From: Lotus japonicus
Taxonomy: Eukaryota; Streptophyta; Magnoliopsida; Fabales; Fabaceae
Assembly: GCF_012489685.1 (NCBI RefSeq)
Contig: NC_080045.1
Location: forward strand, 15,418,901 to 15,482,900
DNA length: 64,000 nt
Direction of reading: 5' to 3'
A model generated the notes under the pieces. That model ran no database searches. It was not told the DNA's origin and was given only the letters and a program-made list of their open reading frames with translations. Position 1 is the first letter of the stretch; every line of letters begins with the position of its first letter. Positions 44,521-56,803 of the stretch are shown here, piece after piece. A program made the position numbers and the translations under genes.

Positions 44521-45268
44521 CCCAGTAGTTGCAATTAGAGGTGCATCAATTCAACAGAACATCTAGGTCCATTCTAGTCAGAGAGGGATCAACATATGAA
44601 CATATTTGTATTCCAACATGTCTCACATGTATTTCAAGTACCATAAACTTGAAACCAAACTGATGGAACGTATGGAATTCAGAATCATAAAACTTATTGT
44701 CAATGCAATCCCCTAAGCACATCTACACTATCATTGCCATATCATATCAGTGTTTCACTCTTCTAAACATGAAGATATGAATAAACTTATGATCAATAAA
44801 ATAAAGACACTAAAAGCAAGAAGCATCAAATACTTAAAAGTGAAAAGACTTAATGGAGTAACGAACAAAGTGCTAATATTTACCTTAATGTGGAATCCTG
44901 TTTGCCAAAGATAACATCTGCGGAGCACAACCCAAGCCACTAATCTTGTTCTTCCATAATTTAAGGAATAGAGTAATTGTTCATCACCAAGTAACCATGA
45001 CACTTATGGAATTAAGAATCATAAAACATCTTTTCAATGCTATCCCCTAAGTACAACAAAAGTATCACTCCCATATCATTTCATCATTTCAGTTATTCGC
45101 CCTTCAAAACATTAAGATTAAAAAATGAAAGAAAACCAAAACACAGGTTCTTGCTGAAATGCTTTACTGCTCTTGCTATTTTATTTTGTTAAGCCAGAGA
45201 AACAGATTGGAATTGATGTATCATTCATCTTTTGAAAACCATCACCAAAATAAAATTTCAGTTCCCAA

Positions 45269-45506
45269 GGAGATAATGCGGTTGAGTCTCCTCTGGCGGT
45301 AATCATCTTCCCTGTCGATGATCCTCTGCGACTTGCGGAAACCCAAATCGGCGTCGGTTTCAGGGGCGGAGGGCATGTCCTTGAGGAGGCTTTTGGGGGT
45401 GGGGTTGAAGACTTGAAGTGTGGTATGCGTCCTTGTCGCTTGCGCCATAGAGATCGGTGTCGAAGGTGACGAAAGTGAGGGATGCGAGTTCCTGCTTCAT
45501 CTTCTT
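45269..45506 (-). pseudogene. Fragment of splicing factor 3B subunit 1 (SF3B1/SAP155) N-terminus, captured by a Helitron
   Basis: From 45506 leftward the frame reads 'KKMKQELASLTFVTFDTDLYGASDKDAY', then after a frame change 'PKSLLKDM' and 'LGFRKSQRIIDREDDYRQRRLNRIIS'. Plant SF3B1 has, in this order near its N-terminus, 'KMxxxLASLTSVTFDTDLYGG', 'PRSILNDV', and 'VGFKxRQTIADREGEYRNRRLNRVLS'. The match of order and spacing is strong, but ~20 residues are missing in the middle and the frame is broken. The flanks are Helitron sequence, so this is a transduplicated piece (residues ~15-120 of the donor). It has no intron inside. The part after 'RIIS' diverges at once. Confidence 0.8.
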
Positions 45507-45588
45507 CAAATGTTAGGGTTTTTAGAGCAAAAGAGGAAGAATAGAAAAATATGTAGAAATTGAAACCTAAACGACCTTACATGATTAA

Positions 45589-46080
45589 TACTCTCAAAAT
45601 AAATCAAAAATAAAATAAAAGAGTCAAGATAAAATCAAGAAATAAATCACCTAAATCCTAATCAAATCTAAAATTAAAAAAGATACTAATTCAAGATAGA
45701 TAAAAACTACCAAAATCTAGCAAATCACAATAAAAACTCATAAAATCATGAATTAAATAAAAATCCAAAAATTCAATAAAAATACCATAAAAATTAATTA
45801 ATACTCTAAAAATAAATCTAAAATAAAATAAAAGACCAATGGATAAAATCAAGAAATAAACAACTTAAATCCTAATCAAATCTAAAATTTAAAAATGTAC
45901 TAATTAAAGATAGATAAAAACTACAAAAATCTAGCAAATCACAATAAAAATTCATAAAGTCCTGAATTAAATAAAAATTCAAAAATTCAATACAAATACC
46001 ATAAAAATTAATTAATACTCTAAAAATAAATCTAAAGACTCACAACAATCTTGTTTAAAAACTACCAAAATCTAACAAAT
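45589..46080. repeat. ~214-bp tandem array, about 2.3 units
   Basis: Units start with 'tactctmaaaataaatc' at 45589, 45802 and 46016. They are A-rich and about 85-90% alike by eye. The array lies inside the Helitron. Confidence 0.85.
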
Positions 46081-46216
46081 AACAATAAAAGCAAAACAAA
46101 ATCTTTAAAAACAAAAAAAAATCTTTATAATTTTTTTTTATATATGTTTTTTTTCACGGATTTGTTTTTTTTTAAATGTACATATATGCTTTTTTTTAAT
46201 ATTTTTAATATCAAAT

Positions 46217-46333
46217 GAGAATTAATCTGTGAGTGACACCTTATCAAATTGGCATGAGAATTAATCTGGGAGCGACACGTCATTAATTTGGCCTGAGAAT
46301 TAACCTGGGAGCGACACCTCATCAAATCAGCCT
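46217..46333 (-). repeat. Three 39-bp tandem units next to the Helitron 5' end
   Basis: Units start at 46217, 46256 and 46295. On the minus strand each reads 'tgatgaggtgtcgctcccag' plus 'gttaattctcaggc'-type wording. The unit touching the Helitron 5' end is the outermost. Confidence 0.85.
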
Positions 46334-46365
46334 TAGAGAAGTTCTTCTTTTCTAATATATATTGA

Positions 46366-47780
46366 TTGATATTGATATTGATTGATTGATATTGATATTG
46401 ATTTTATGATATTAGAAATAAGTGAAATCAGCCAGCTTTGTTAATTGGCCGTTTATCTCTATAATAAGATCACTCTTTTGCTGAATTACAGCAGCCTGAG
46501 GTTTGTTGTGGGGGTGTTCGGGGATGAATCTTTCTTATCTAGTTTTTTCAGGTGATTAGATAATGTCCAAATCCAAACTGTGTCTTTGTAGAACATGAAA
46601 TAAGACTTTGATGCAATAGAGAAATCGGGATACAATTTCTAAATGATATTGCCACCACAATTTAAGGTTCTTCCTTCTTCCCGTAGACTATGGATGTAAG
46701 CAAAATGAAACCATTACCCTCTTCAATCCTCCAACATACTAGCACTGTTGAAAATGCATGTTTTCCTGCCTTGGATTGTGGTTGTATAATCTCCAAGTGT
46801 TGGATTATTTCAAAGCCATTGCATTCATTTTAAACAAACCATATTGGATTAGATTCAACTTTAACTGAGGAAAAAATTCAGATAAGCATTTCACTTGTCA
46901 TTGACCTGTTCTGCAAGTTCAAATAAATCCCTATAGTTGTTATTTTCATTTAGCAATTGCTTTGTCTCGGGAGGATTCAGCCCATCTATGTGTATTCAAT
47001 ATGACAAATTACAAATGAAAAAACATAGGCATACCATTGGAATGAATTAGAATACATATCAATATGACAAATTACAATTGAAAAAACAATAGGCATACCA
47101 TTGGAATGGATTAGAATACATATCAAACAGTGTGTGTGCATATTGATCAGACATTAAAACGAAGAAATTTTAACCTTTCTTCTACATTCTTCTCATTTTC
47201 TCTCCTGCTCAACTGTGAGTCACCACCATATATTATTGTGATTCTCTTCCACGGAAGCTATCCACACTTGTACCGTCGTTCGTTGCATCAGCGAGCCAGC
47301 TGCCAAGCCACACTGCTAGGAAACTTTTGACACAATGAGCTGTTCTTTTTTTGTCAATACACAATGAGCTGTTATCATGGTTGATACCACCTGCTGGAGA
47401 AACGAGAGCTCATAAGCCGAGAAGTAAGATACCAAAAAATATCGACTCCACATTTTAACCAAAAACCTTAAGACATTAGATTTATGGGCCGCGTCTCTAA
47501 TAAAGTATTCTCTACACTCATACTTAATTAATGTGAGATTCAAACTCACACTTGAATTCTCAACAATTCTTATGTTTTTCTGAATATTTGTATTGATTAG
47601 TTCAGTGTATGAGTACAAAATACTAGTATTGAGTGTCTAGATTTATGTTTTATAAATATTTACATCTTATTATGATTATTCTTTGATTGATAAATGTATG
47701 AAATATAATAGTAAATTTCGCTGCAACAATTAAAAACACTACTATATTAAAGATTTGGTTAGAGCAGCCATACATGATAG
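46366..47780. other. Intergenic, no gene seen; 62-bp tandem duplication at 46998-47121
   Basis: I see no coding region. At 46998 and 47060 the same ~62-bp phrase ('caatatgacaaattacaa...gaattagaatacatatc') is repeated head to tail with a few differences. An ATTGATATTG microsatellite lies at 46361-46412. Confidence 0.5.
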
Positions 47781-49502
47781 TTTTTTTTATAAGCCAAGAA
47801 TTTGTTTTTAAATTGGCACAAGGGGTGCCAAACCCAAATACAAGAAAGAAGAAAAGAATATAATGAAAAAGCTACAGTACAGAACCTGATGCAAGAAAGC
47901 TAAACCCAAACCCTTTACAAAAAGAGAGGCCACAATAAATAACTCCTCACACACTGGCAATAACTCCTCACCCACTGGCAGCTTCAAGGTCTTGCCCATT
48001 TCAGAGAGAAGCAAGGCACGCCATCGGTGATGATTTCCATTCAAATAGAGAATAATGAAAATCCCTAGCCTTTGATTTGATCCAGTACCAGGTGCGAACT
48101 TGAATTAATTCCAAAGCTGGGCTCTCATCCAAATTACGATCCTTGAAGACAATGTTATTACGAATAAGCCAAAGTGTCCAGCAGGTAGCTAGCAAAACCG
48201 CACTTTCCACCGATCTCTGTGTTTTATTCCTCTCAAATGTAGAGAATTGTGTAAAATGCACCGAAGCTGAGGCCGGTAAGGCTAGTGAACTACCCCACTA
48301 GCTAGCCACAGAACGCCATAAATCATAGGAAAACCCACATGTGAAGAAAAGATGGCTGCTGCATTCTGCAGTAAGGTTACAGAATGAACAGCGAGCATCC
48401 TCACTGCTTTGAATGACCCTTCGCCGTCGTAAATTCTCTTTAGTCTGTACTCGATTCAGCAGTAAGCGCCAGGCAAAGGCTTTAACATTGGAAGGGGCAA
48501 AACCCGACCAGATTGAGTTAAAATCAATCCCCAAGTCTGTCAAGTCATGTACCTGCAAAAAAAAAGTAAGCAGAGTTAGTGGTATAAACCCCCTCCACAG
48601 GGCTCCCACAACCACCTATCCGGTCACCCCTCACAAAGGTTCCCCACATTAATGGCCCCCAGTAAATCATTCACCCAACTCACTTCTCGCCCCATCAACT
48701 CCCGCCTCCAACTAAAATTCCAGCGCCAAACACCATTGTCCCACTCACCAATGTCTGTTATGAGAGCGTACTTGTTTTTAGAGAGGTTATACAGACGGGG
48801 AAAGCGGTCCACCAACACCCCCGTTCCAAGCCAGTTATCATGCCAGAATCTAGTCAAATCACCTGCGCTCAGGGATTTCTTAATCCCTAAATCAAACAAA
48901 TTCTCATTGGAACACAAAGCTAGAACCCTCCACCATGGAGAAGAGCACCTCCCATCAACAGATTGGGATTTAATGACCCTACACCAAAGACTATTGGGCT
49001 CAGTTAAAAATCTTCATTTCCAGTAGCCAACTAGAGCTTTATTAAAGGTATGCAGATCCTTTATGCCAAGGCCTCCAAGCTCCTTTAGGTTTGCAAACAT
49101 CATCAAACCATTTCACCCAAGCAATCTTGTTCCCGTTATCAGAGCCTCCCCAAAGGAAATTACGCATGATTCGCGTGCACTCCTTGAGCACTCCCGCTGG
49201 CATTTTAAAGAATGAAAGGAAAAAAAGCGGCAAAGCCGATAGTACACTCTGAATGAGACAAATCCTACCCCCAAAGGACACAAATTTTTGTTTCCAACTA
49301 GATAATTTGTTCCTGAATTTCTGTATAATCGGTTCCCACAATTCCAAGCTATTTGTCCTCCCACCAATTGGAATTCCCAAATACACAAAGGGAATTGACA
49401 TATGTTTACAGTTCAGCATCGAAGAAAAGATAGATACAACGGACAGTGCATGGTCCTTGATTAGTTGATCTTGACTTGAACTTTGGCAACAACACGTCGG
49501 AA
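47781..49502 (-). mobile_element. 5'-truncated LINE
   Basis: The minus-strand 3' end is 'ccccttgtgccaattt...ggcttataaaaaaaa'. Flanking words ACATGATAG (47772-47780) and ACATAATAG (49503-49511) differ by one base and are a likely target duplication. Only the end of the reverse transcriptase and later parts remain. Confidence 0.75.
48001..49502 (-). pseudogene. LINE ORF2 remnant: end of reverse transcriptase and zinc-finger region
   Basis: Reading leftward: 'IPFVYLGIPIGGRTN', 'LSSWKQKFVSFGGRICLIQSVLSALPLFFLSFFKMPAGV', 'RIMRNFLWGGSDN', then (shifted frames) 'SLSAGDLTRFWHDNWLG', 'FAWRLLLNRVQTKENL', 'CSFCNLTAECSSHLFFTC' and 'TLWLIRNNIVF'. These follow the usual order after the FADD motif in plant LINEs, which is itself missing. 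At least three frame changes and a stop show decay. No RNase H is present. Confidence 0.85.
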
Positions 49503-49603
49503 ACATAATAGATTGTCAAAGCTACACGTTGGACGAAAGGCGGTAAAGCGTAAGACCAAGATAGCACGGTATGCAACATAGAATTAAGTTGGCACCATAT
49601 TCT

Positions 49604-49752
49604 TTTTTTTTTATAGGCAAATGTTAGTGGTTAGTTGTTAGTAAGTTAGAAAATCCCTTCAAAGTTCCCTTCCAAGATTCGAACCCTGGACCTTGCCCTC
49701 CCCACCCTTATGTCCCCTAGCTCTTACCACTTGAGCTAACCCTCGGGGACGA
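49604..49752 (-). mobile_element. tRNA-derived SINE with 11-bp target duplication
   Basis: On the minus strand the 149-bp element starts at 'gtccccgagggttagctcaa', with an A box 'tagctcaagtggtaagagc' and a B box 'ggttcgaatc' about 50 bases later, the internal RNA polymerase III promoter of tRNA-derived SINEs. It ends in a poly(A)-like run after 'tttgcctat'. The 11-bp direct repeat CACCATATTCT flanks it at 49593-49603 and 49753-49763. Confidence 0.9.
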
Positions 49753-50439
49753 CACCATATTCTCCCTTGGTAAAGGAAAATAAAGGGTCAAAACATAATT
49801 TGTAAAGGGTCAGTATGCACTTATTGGCAATTAAATCCGCCAATAAAATGAAAAAAATACAGTAAAATTAGAGGCCTCATCTTTCTTCACAAATTGAGGA
49901 TCCAAAAAATTGTGGGTTCACCTCGGGCTTTTCTAGTGGGTACACATATTTTCTCATTCTTCTCTCTAATTTTCTACTACTATTTCCTATTTCTCTTTAC
50001 CCAAATTTCTCTTTATCAAACTAAGTAGTGTAATACAGTTTTTTTTTTGAAAGATCAAATGATATTATAATTGAAGAGGTCATAGACCAAATTACAATAT
50101 TCATAGCATAATACACATGCCAGTACAACAAATGAGGATTGGTCATACCAACACCTAAGGCTAACAAAGAAACTACCCCTCAAAACAAACAAACGGATCC
50201 TATAGCCACAAATAAACAGACATGAGAGAGCAACTTACTCTAAGAACACACACAAATAGTGAATTTACCACAGTCTTCACATGTCTTCCCGCAACTATAG
50301 CTAGCTTTTAATCATGATATTTGCCTCTTGTCAAGAATCCTAGCATGGTTCACACAACCCAGCTTCCAGAGCAAGTTATAATTAGCTTTTCCTCTCAAAC
50401 CATATCAGATTTTCTGTTGCACCATATCGGAATTTCAGA

Positions 50440-53400
50440 TCAGTCAGTTGTTGGCAAATTCGACCTTCTTTCTTCAAGAAGCACCCAAATGGGAGAAGCA
50501 GCAACACATCCCTTATAGGCTAACAAGTCAGCTTCTAAGTTACCTTCTCTGAAAGTGTGTCTAATTTCCAGACAATTGACTCCTGCCCTCAACAAATCAA
50601 TTTTGTTTAATTCATTCCTCAGTTTCCATGGTCTTTTGTCTCTTGAGACTACCCAACCAATTGCCATTGTGGAGTCGCTTTCGATGATCACATTCCTAAG
50701 AAGGTTCTGGTGACAGAACAATAATCCATGTAATATAGCTTTCACTTCCGCCTCATAAGACCAGCCAAACCTGATTCCAAGTGCGAAATACCCCACATAT
50801 TTCTTGTTGGAGTCTCTAATAACTCCCCCAACACCGCTGATATCGGGATTACCTTTGGAAGCTCCGTCAACATTACATTTGAGAAGCCCAGAATCTGGAG
50901 GGAACCAAGACACCTATCTAGGTACAGAGACATATTTGGGCATCTGAATGCTTCTGTAATTCCTAGTCAACTGGTCTGTATCGTATGGACAGCTTGGCCA
51001 TGCACTTTTCACCCACCATGCTAGCTGCAACATGTACATGTCTTCAATCTCTTGCATTTGCATTCCTCTATCTCTGAATATTATGTTATTCCTTTCCATC
51101 CAGACTGACCACACAAGTGAGTAGGGGATAATTTTCCAAATGGTGCTGTCCATAGAAGAGCCTAAATTGTTCCATTCCTCGTGTAGTGCCAACAAGGAGT
51201 TTGGAGCTGCCCACATAATGTCTTCTCTATTTAATATATCATACCAGATAGCACAAACACGGGGGCATGTCAAGAAAATATGATTGGCTGTTTCATTGTT
51301 CATATTGCAGAAGCAACAGTACCTGTTGTCGTCCTGAATTATACCTCTTTGCCAAAGATTCATCCTCGTAGCCATTTTATTGTGAACCGCCTGCCAGAAT
51401 AACAGAGCTACCTTTGGTGGAACTAGTTTTCTGATCTGATCAGGGATTGAAAAGTCTGATTCCTCTTGAATATTTTCTTCAGCCCATTGACATAAGCCTT
51501 TTACCGAGTAAAAACCATTCCCGCTCCCACACCATATAATATGATCTCTAGAGTTTGCTGCTGGAAACATTGAGTTAATTAATGTCATGAACTCAAAATA
51601 TGGCTCCATTTCCCACCCCAGGAAGTTCCTTCTAAAAGGAATGTCCCACAACCATTTATCTCTTACAAATAGCCCAAAATCGGCTAAGTAGGCAGTTTTG
51701 TTTGAGCACATTGCAAAGATTCGTGGGAATTGCATTGATAGAGGCTTGTCACCGATCCAAGGGTCCAACCAAAATCTGGTGTTGTTCCCATCCCCAATGC
51801 CACAGATCAATTAGTCTTTGAACCCCAACGCTAGTAGGGAGTCTTCCATAAGCACAGTTCTTATCCTTTATAATAGCTGAGAAAGAGCCTCCTTCATCCA
51901 AGACAATATGGAGAAGAAGCCTTTTGCTGTCCCACTTATATTTTCCAGCAATTAGTCTTCTCCAAAGGTTGTTCACTTCAAATCCATACCGCCAGGCCCA
52001 CTTGATTATTAGAGCTTTGTTCTTCCAAGCCAAATGTCCCAGCCCAAGTCCTCCTTTGGCAGCTGATTTGCATATCATATCCCATGGGATCCATACCATT
52101 TTGGTTCCTCTTTCTTCCCTCCCCCATAGGAAGGCCCTGTAGATTCTCTCTACTTCCAGAATAACACCATTGGGAGCTTTAAACAAACTCCTCCAATACA
52201 CTGGAATGGCATTAAGGGCAGCCTTCAAGATTGTTATCCTTCCGCTTAAGGAGATGTATTTTGAGTTGTAGGACCTGGCCTTTTTCCTCAATTTGACAAT
52301 CATCGGTTCCTAGAAGGCTATTCTCCTTGGGTTACCTCCCAAAAGTGCCCCTAAATACGTTATTGGCAGCGTTCCCACTGACCACCCATAAAGCTGGGCC
52401 ACTCGTGATACTTCAGAGGGATCTATATTGCGTCCTATGAGTTCTGACTTTGCCATATTCAACCTCAAGCCTGACGGAAAGAGGAAAGCAAAAAGAGCAT
52501 GGCATAGTAATTCGAGTTGCTTATCGTCTTGCTCGCAAAAGAGCAAGGTATCATCTGCGAATTGCAGATGATTAAGGGCCTCAGCATTGCCCATTCTAAC
52601 ACCGCTAAAGAGGTTGATTCCAGAGTATCCGATCAATTGATTTAACATACATGAAAGCCCGTTGGCGCAGATGTTGAATAAGAGGGGGGGATAGGGGATC
52701 CCCCTGCCTCAGTCCCTTTTGAATATCAAAGAAGGTTGAAGGTGATCCATTTACCAACACGGCCAGAGAAGCAGTTGTGATACAGTTTTTGATCCAAATA
52801 ATCCATTTTTCTCCGAAATTCATTTCAGCTAGCAACTCGAGGAGGAAGTTCCATCCTATAGAATCATAAGCTTTGGCAAAGTCCAACTTTAGGAGATAAC
52901 CCCCTCGTTGGTTCTTGTTCATGAAATCCTCCACCTCCGAGGCCATTAGGATGCAATCACTTATTTGACGTCCCGGGGTAAAAGCAAATTGGTTTTCTAA
53001 AATAATCCTTGGCATTATCCTCTGTAGTCTTGCAGCTAAGACTTTAAACACCAACTTATACACGCTCCCTATTAGGCTTATAGGTCTGAAATATGTGAAT
53101 TCAAGAGGGCATGGTTTTTTCGGGACCAAGGCTATGAAGGCAGCGTTTAGACCCCGAACCAGCTTGCCATTTGTTTGGAATTCCTGGAAGAACCTACAGA
53201 TATCACCTTTGATCGTCGGCCAAAAATGTTTGAAAAAATTGAAGTTAAAGCCATCGGGGCCTGGTGCTTTATTGCCATCGGAATGTTTGAGGACTTCCCA
53301 TATCTCTTTCTCAGAGAAGCTTCCTTCCAGAGATTATTTTTCAGCTAGAGATAATTTGACTAGGTTTGAGCATTTCACCTTTGGTCTGAGCACTTCCTCC

Positions 53401-53822
53401 CGTGTAAAAAAGGATTGGAAGTGATCACGAATGACCTCTTTTATTGCTACTGGATCAGAAACTTCGTTGTCCCTCACACTAAGCCTGAAGATGTGGTTCC
53501 TTGCTCTTCTTCTTTTGCTCACGAAATGGAAGAAGGAGGTATTCTTATCACCCTCCTTTAACCATCTTAATCTGGACTTTTGACACCATTTATACTCTTC
53601 TAATCTGTATCCTTCCCATAATCCGCTTAGCACTTGAGTTCTTTTAAGCCTCAACTCCTCGGTCATGCCTTCAGACTCAAGCCTACCCATAACACTTTGC
53701 AAATCACACTCCAATGATTTTATCTTCTCTTCACTATGTGTAGCAGAATGTCCTCTCCATCTTTTAATATTTACTTTTAGCTCTTTTAATTTCCTCTAAA
53801 GAACATAACCTGACCAGCCTTG
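50440..53822 (-). pseudogene. LINE ORF2: reverse transcriptase, zinc finger and RNase H (proximal part)
   Basis: Frames from right to left: a linker/helical region with an in-frame TAG near 53798; 'WLKEGDKNTSFFH' (53570); reverse transcriptase 'FRPISLIGSVYKLVFKVLA', 'LKLDFAKAYDSIGWN', 'GLRQGDPLSP', then a frameshift near 52690 and 'LQFADDTLLFCEQ' (catalytic Asp pair) to 52310; 'TITYLGA', 'FLWGREERG' (52303-51749); zinc-finger part 'CCFCNMNNETANHIFLTC' and 'SVWMERNNIIF' (51810-50914); and RNase H 50913-50440 with 'CNVDGASKGNP', 'YEAEVKAILHGL', 'ESDSTMAIGWV' and 'REGNLEADLLA'. Catalytic residues are kept but frameshifts separate the domains. Confidence 0.9.
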
Positions 53823-53827
53823 CACAG
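53823..53827. repeat. Left target duplication of the solo LTR
   Basis: CACAG here pairs with CATAG at 56799-56803, one mismatch in five bases. Confidence 0.75.
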
Positions 53828-56798
53828 TGTAACGCCCCGATTTCTCGAGTGTCACACAGTAAACCAAATGCGTGTATTTTCACTAGGAATTTTCGTCGTT
53901 CAATTATTAACCAACATTAATGACAAAGATTAATTTTATCGAAAACTCTTGAAACTTATGAACGAATTTGCGGAATAAAAGACGTGCATTTCTGAATACA
54001 ATACTCGTAATCAAAAGAAATCATAATCTCAAAGTACATAAATAAGGCTTGGGCTAAAGCCCTACATCAAAGTACATCGAAGGAAAATGAAATAGGAAAG
54101 ATAAATAGTTCGACACGAATGCTCAGCCCCACAGAAAGGAATACTCTAATCCAGATCCCGCTCCGGAACATTAGCTCCCGCTCCACGCGCTCTCTTCCGA
54201 GGTCCCACTCTAAAGCACTTTGGACGCCCAGGTATACGCTGCGCACAAACTCCCGACTTGGCTTCTGCTGGTGAAGGCTCCACTGCCTCCTCCTCCTCGA
54301 CCAACCGTGACTCCACTGTAGTGTCCTCTGAAGGATCTTCTTCCTCCTCGTCCACTGCAGTCTGATGAAACCTAGCGGGAGGATGTGGCAGCACAACTGC
54401 CCCACCCCTAAGGGTCTGCCTCTCCACAATCGTCCCAGGTCTAATCCTTCCTAAGAGCTCCGCATCGCCGACGTAGACTCTCCGGACTCCGGAACCGTCG
54501 GTCTCCCAGAGCCGGTGTTCCGCTGGCCTACTCAGAATGATCTCTCATCTCACGATAGTCTCCACTATCTTGGTGGTCACCATCTACCCCCTCCCCCCCC
54601 CCCAAATAAACACGTAAACAAGTAACAGGGTCAGATCTCATATTCTCATAAAAACATTCACATATACATGTACTCTCATAAATAACAAGGTATAATAAGC
54701 ATAATCTTTAGGTTATATCTCAGTCAGTCACCTAAGTTCAGTTAGGCTAGCGACCTCACCATTCACACAACCACCTCAACACCAATGGTCATATTCACGA
54801 TCATCCGCAGATGAACAATTCTCGGAGGGGACACACCGTACAACCCTCAATCACGTGGGGACACACCGTACAACCCACAAAACACCCTCGCGTGCAAGTA
54901 ACCGTTTGTCTCTAACGGTACCATCGTTCTCATGGTCCATAATCATCACTATACCTATGTTCCAATTACATCACATTTTACTTGCAAGCGATTAAGTCGC
55001 AACTCTCTTTGTTAGGGCTCTAATAGTCAACCTAGAGTCTTATTACATGCATCGAACAAAACTCAACGATACAGATAAAATAAACAGCAGAAGGAATTAC
55101 AGCTGGATGAGCGACCTTCGTAATTAAATTTCGGCCAACAATTCGCCAAGACATAAGAGCCAAACATACTATCACAATCCATATAAGATATCCACACCCA
55201 TCATGTTCACATACCCTTAATCTTACAGTAAAATTTTCAGCAACTAAACACATAACCTAACCCAAAGAGGAGCACAAGAAAATTTCGCCAAAACCCTCAA
55301 ACATGTGTTCGGCCATGAGCCAAAGACGGCCCAAGGTTTTCCAAAACAATTTGCTCTCTTCATTTCAATTAACCAAGCCAAAGTCCAGCAGGCATACATC
55401 ATGACAAATCAACACCAATTTCAGATCTAATCATGTTACATACTTCATGTTCGAAAGACTTGCAAAGATAGCGATAAAATAGCAACTTTAAGAGTAATTC
55501 TTATCATAAAATTTTGTACATGGATAAAATCCATAACATCATCAATATCATACTCATGTTATCATAAACTTAGTACCTAAAACAGTAGCAAAATTATCCA
55601 GCCATCTCATGGACAAAAGAAGGCAAGAAAAATTCACCGAAACGATATAAGGTGGGTTCGGCCGTGAGCTTTTAGGCTCTAGGGTTTTCCTAAAATTCTT
55701 GATCTATCATGATCAACCTTCAAGGCCAATTTCCAGCACACATATCCTCATGCAAATACCATAAAAAGTCCAGGTCTATCATACAATTTATAACCAACAC
55801 AAACCTATGCAACACAAGGCACATTTAGCAATTTTTAAGCATGAAAACATCAAGGATCATGGCATCACTTAGCTACTGGAAAAAAACAGAAGTATTGCAT
55901 CATATACATGCATAAGTAGAGCCCCCCATCATACAAATAGATTCCCCATAGAGAAACCCATCAAAACCGCATTTTTTACACATGAAATCATAGCTTTTCA
56001 CATAGAAATCCCTAAACTCTACCCATGTCCTAGAGATCAGCCCTTACCTTGATTTGGTGTGAAGAGATAAGAAGTTGGGTGTTGAAGAAAGGCTCAAAGC
56101 TGTTGTCCAAGACCCTCTCTTCCTCTCCTACTCGAGCTTTCTCTCTCGCAGGTCTCCCTCTCTCTCTCTCTCGCGCGCGCACAAGGTGGCGGTGATAGGG
56201 TGCGAGCGGCGGCGGCTAGGGTGCAAGGTGGAGGCTCCTTCTCACTTTCTCTCTTCTGTTTTCACGTGTTGCAGAGGTGCACAGGGTTTCTATCTTTAGA
56301 CTTGTGTGAAAAGAAAACTCTTCTCCCCCTCAAAACCCTATTGCAACCGCGGGCTCCCCCTCTTCATGGGCTAGGGCTTCTTTTCTTTTCTTTTAAGCCC
56401 GATCCAAGTCAAACCCTTGACCCAATTACTTAAGCACTTAATCAGACCTGAATCTAATTAAAAACTTAAGCCCTCTTAAGTAATTTCATAATCAAATTCG
56501 GAATTAGAAGAAAACAAATTAATTAACTCGCTGGTACTGTACAGCCGGAACCACCGTCACCATAACGCGAATATCTCGAGCTACAGGGGTCGGAATGACC
56601 TGATTCCACTTTGAGAATTTTCTACACTTAAAGGGCTACAACTCCCATGAAGGAAATATTCCCAAATGAGATTGTTAAGACCCTCTAAAAATTCACACAA
56701 GTTGACAGCCATAATCTGTCAATTTTCAAACTTGGCCAAAAACCTCATTTTTATTCAATTTTTCTCAAAAACGATACAAAATGAATTTGGGCCTTACA
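53828..56798. mobile_element. Solo LTR (~2.97 kb) of a large LTR retrotransposon inside a LINE
   Basis: It begins TGTAACGCCCCGA and ends GGGCCTTACA: TG...CA ends with a near-perfect 10-bp inverted repeat (TGTAACGCCC / TGTAAGGCCC complemented). The flanks CACAG/CATAG are a 5-bp duplication with one change, and setting the insert plus one duplicate aside brings the two halves of the LINE frame back into register. No internal copy of either end was found, nor gag-pol, so it is a single LTR. The start TGTAACGCCCCGA resembles the LTRs of large plant Ty3-gypsy elements. A CT-rich stretch (56095-56175) and GC-rich leader-like part near 56200 may belong to its promoter region. The minus frame 54146-54429 is not recognised. 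Confidence 0.85.
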
Positions 56799-56803
56799 CA
56801 TAG

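Larger units (their letters stand above)
42997..46365 (-). mobile_element. Helitron (minus strand) with captured gene fragment
   Basis: On the minus strand the 3' end reads a hairpin (CCCGTGC, aac, GCGCGGG at 43010-43027), then ten bases and CTAG before a T (42997-43000). The 5' end is near 46365, TC after A, followed by 'tatatattagaaaagaagaa' and by three 39-bp units. The exact TC is ambiguous because of an ATTGATTG microsatellite at the edge. It has no helicase. It carries an SF3B1-like fragment (45269-45506) and a ~214-bp tandem array (45589-46080). Confidence 0.75.

Noticed and set aside
45589..46333. Regular tandem units considered as a CRISPR-like array
   Set aside because: Units are directly adjacent without unique spacers and the DNA is a plant Helitron; these are ordinary tandem repeats.
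49604..49752. tRNA gene
   Set aside because: A and B boxes are present but no cloverleaf ends are formed, and the element has a poly(A)-like tail and a target duplication, so it is a SINE.
54067..54429. Minus-strand frames of 93-120 codons in the solo LTR
   Set aside because: No recognised domain, two overlapping frames of similar length, and the LTR context argues against a gene.
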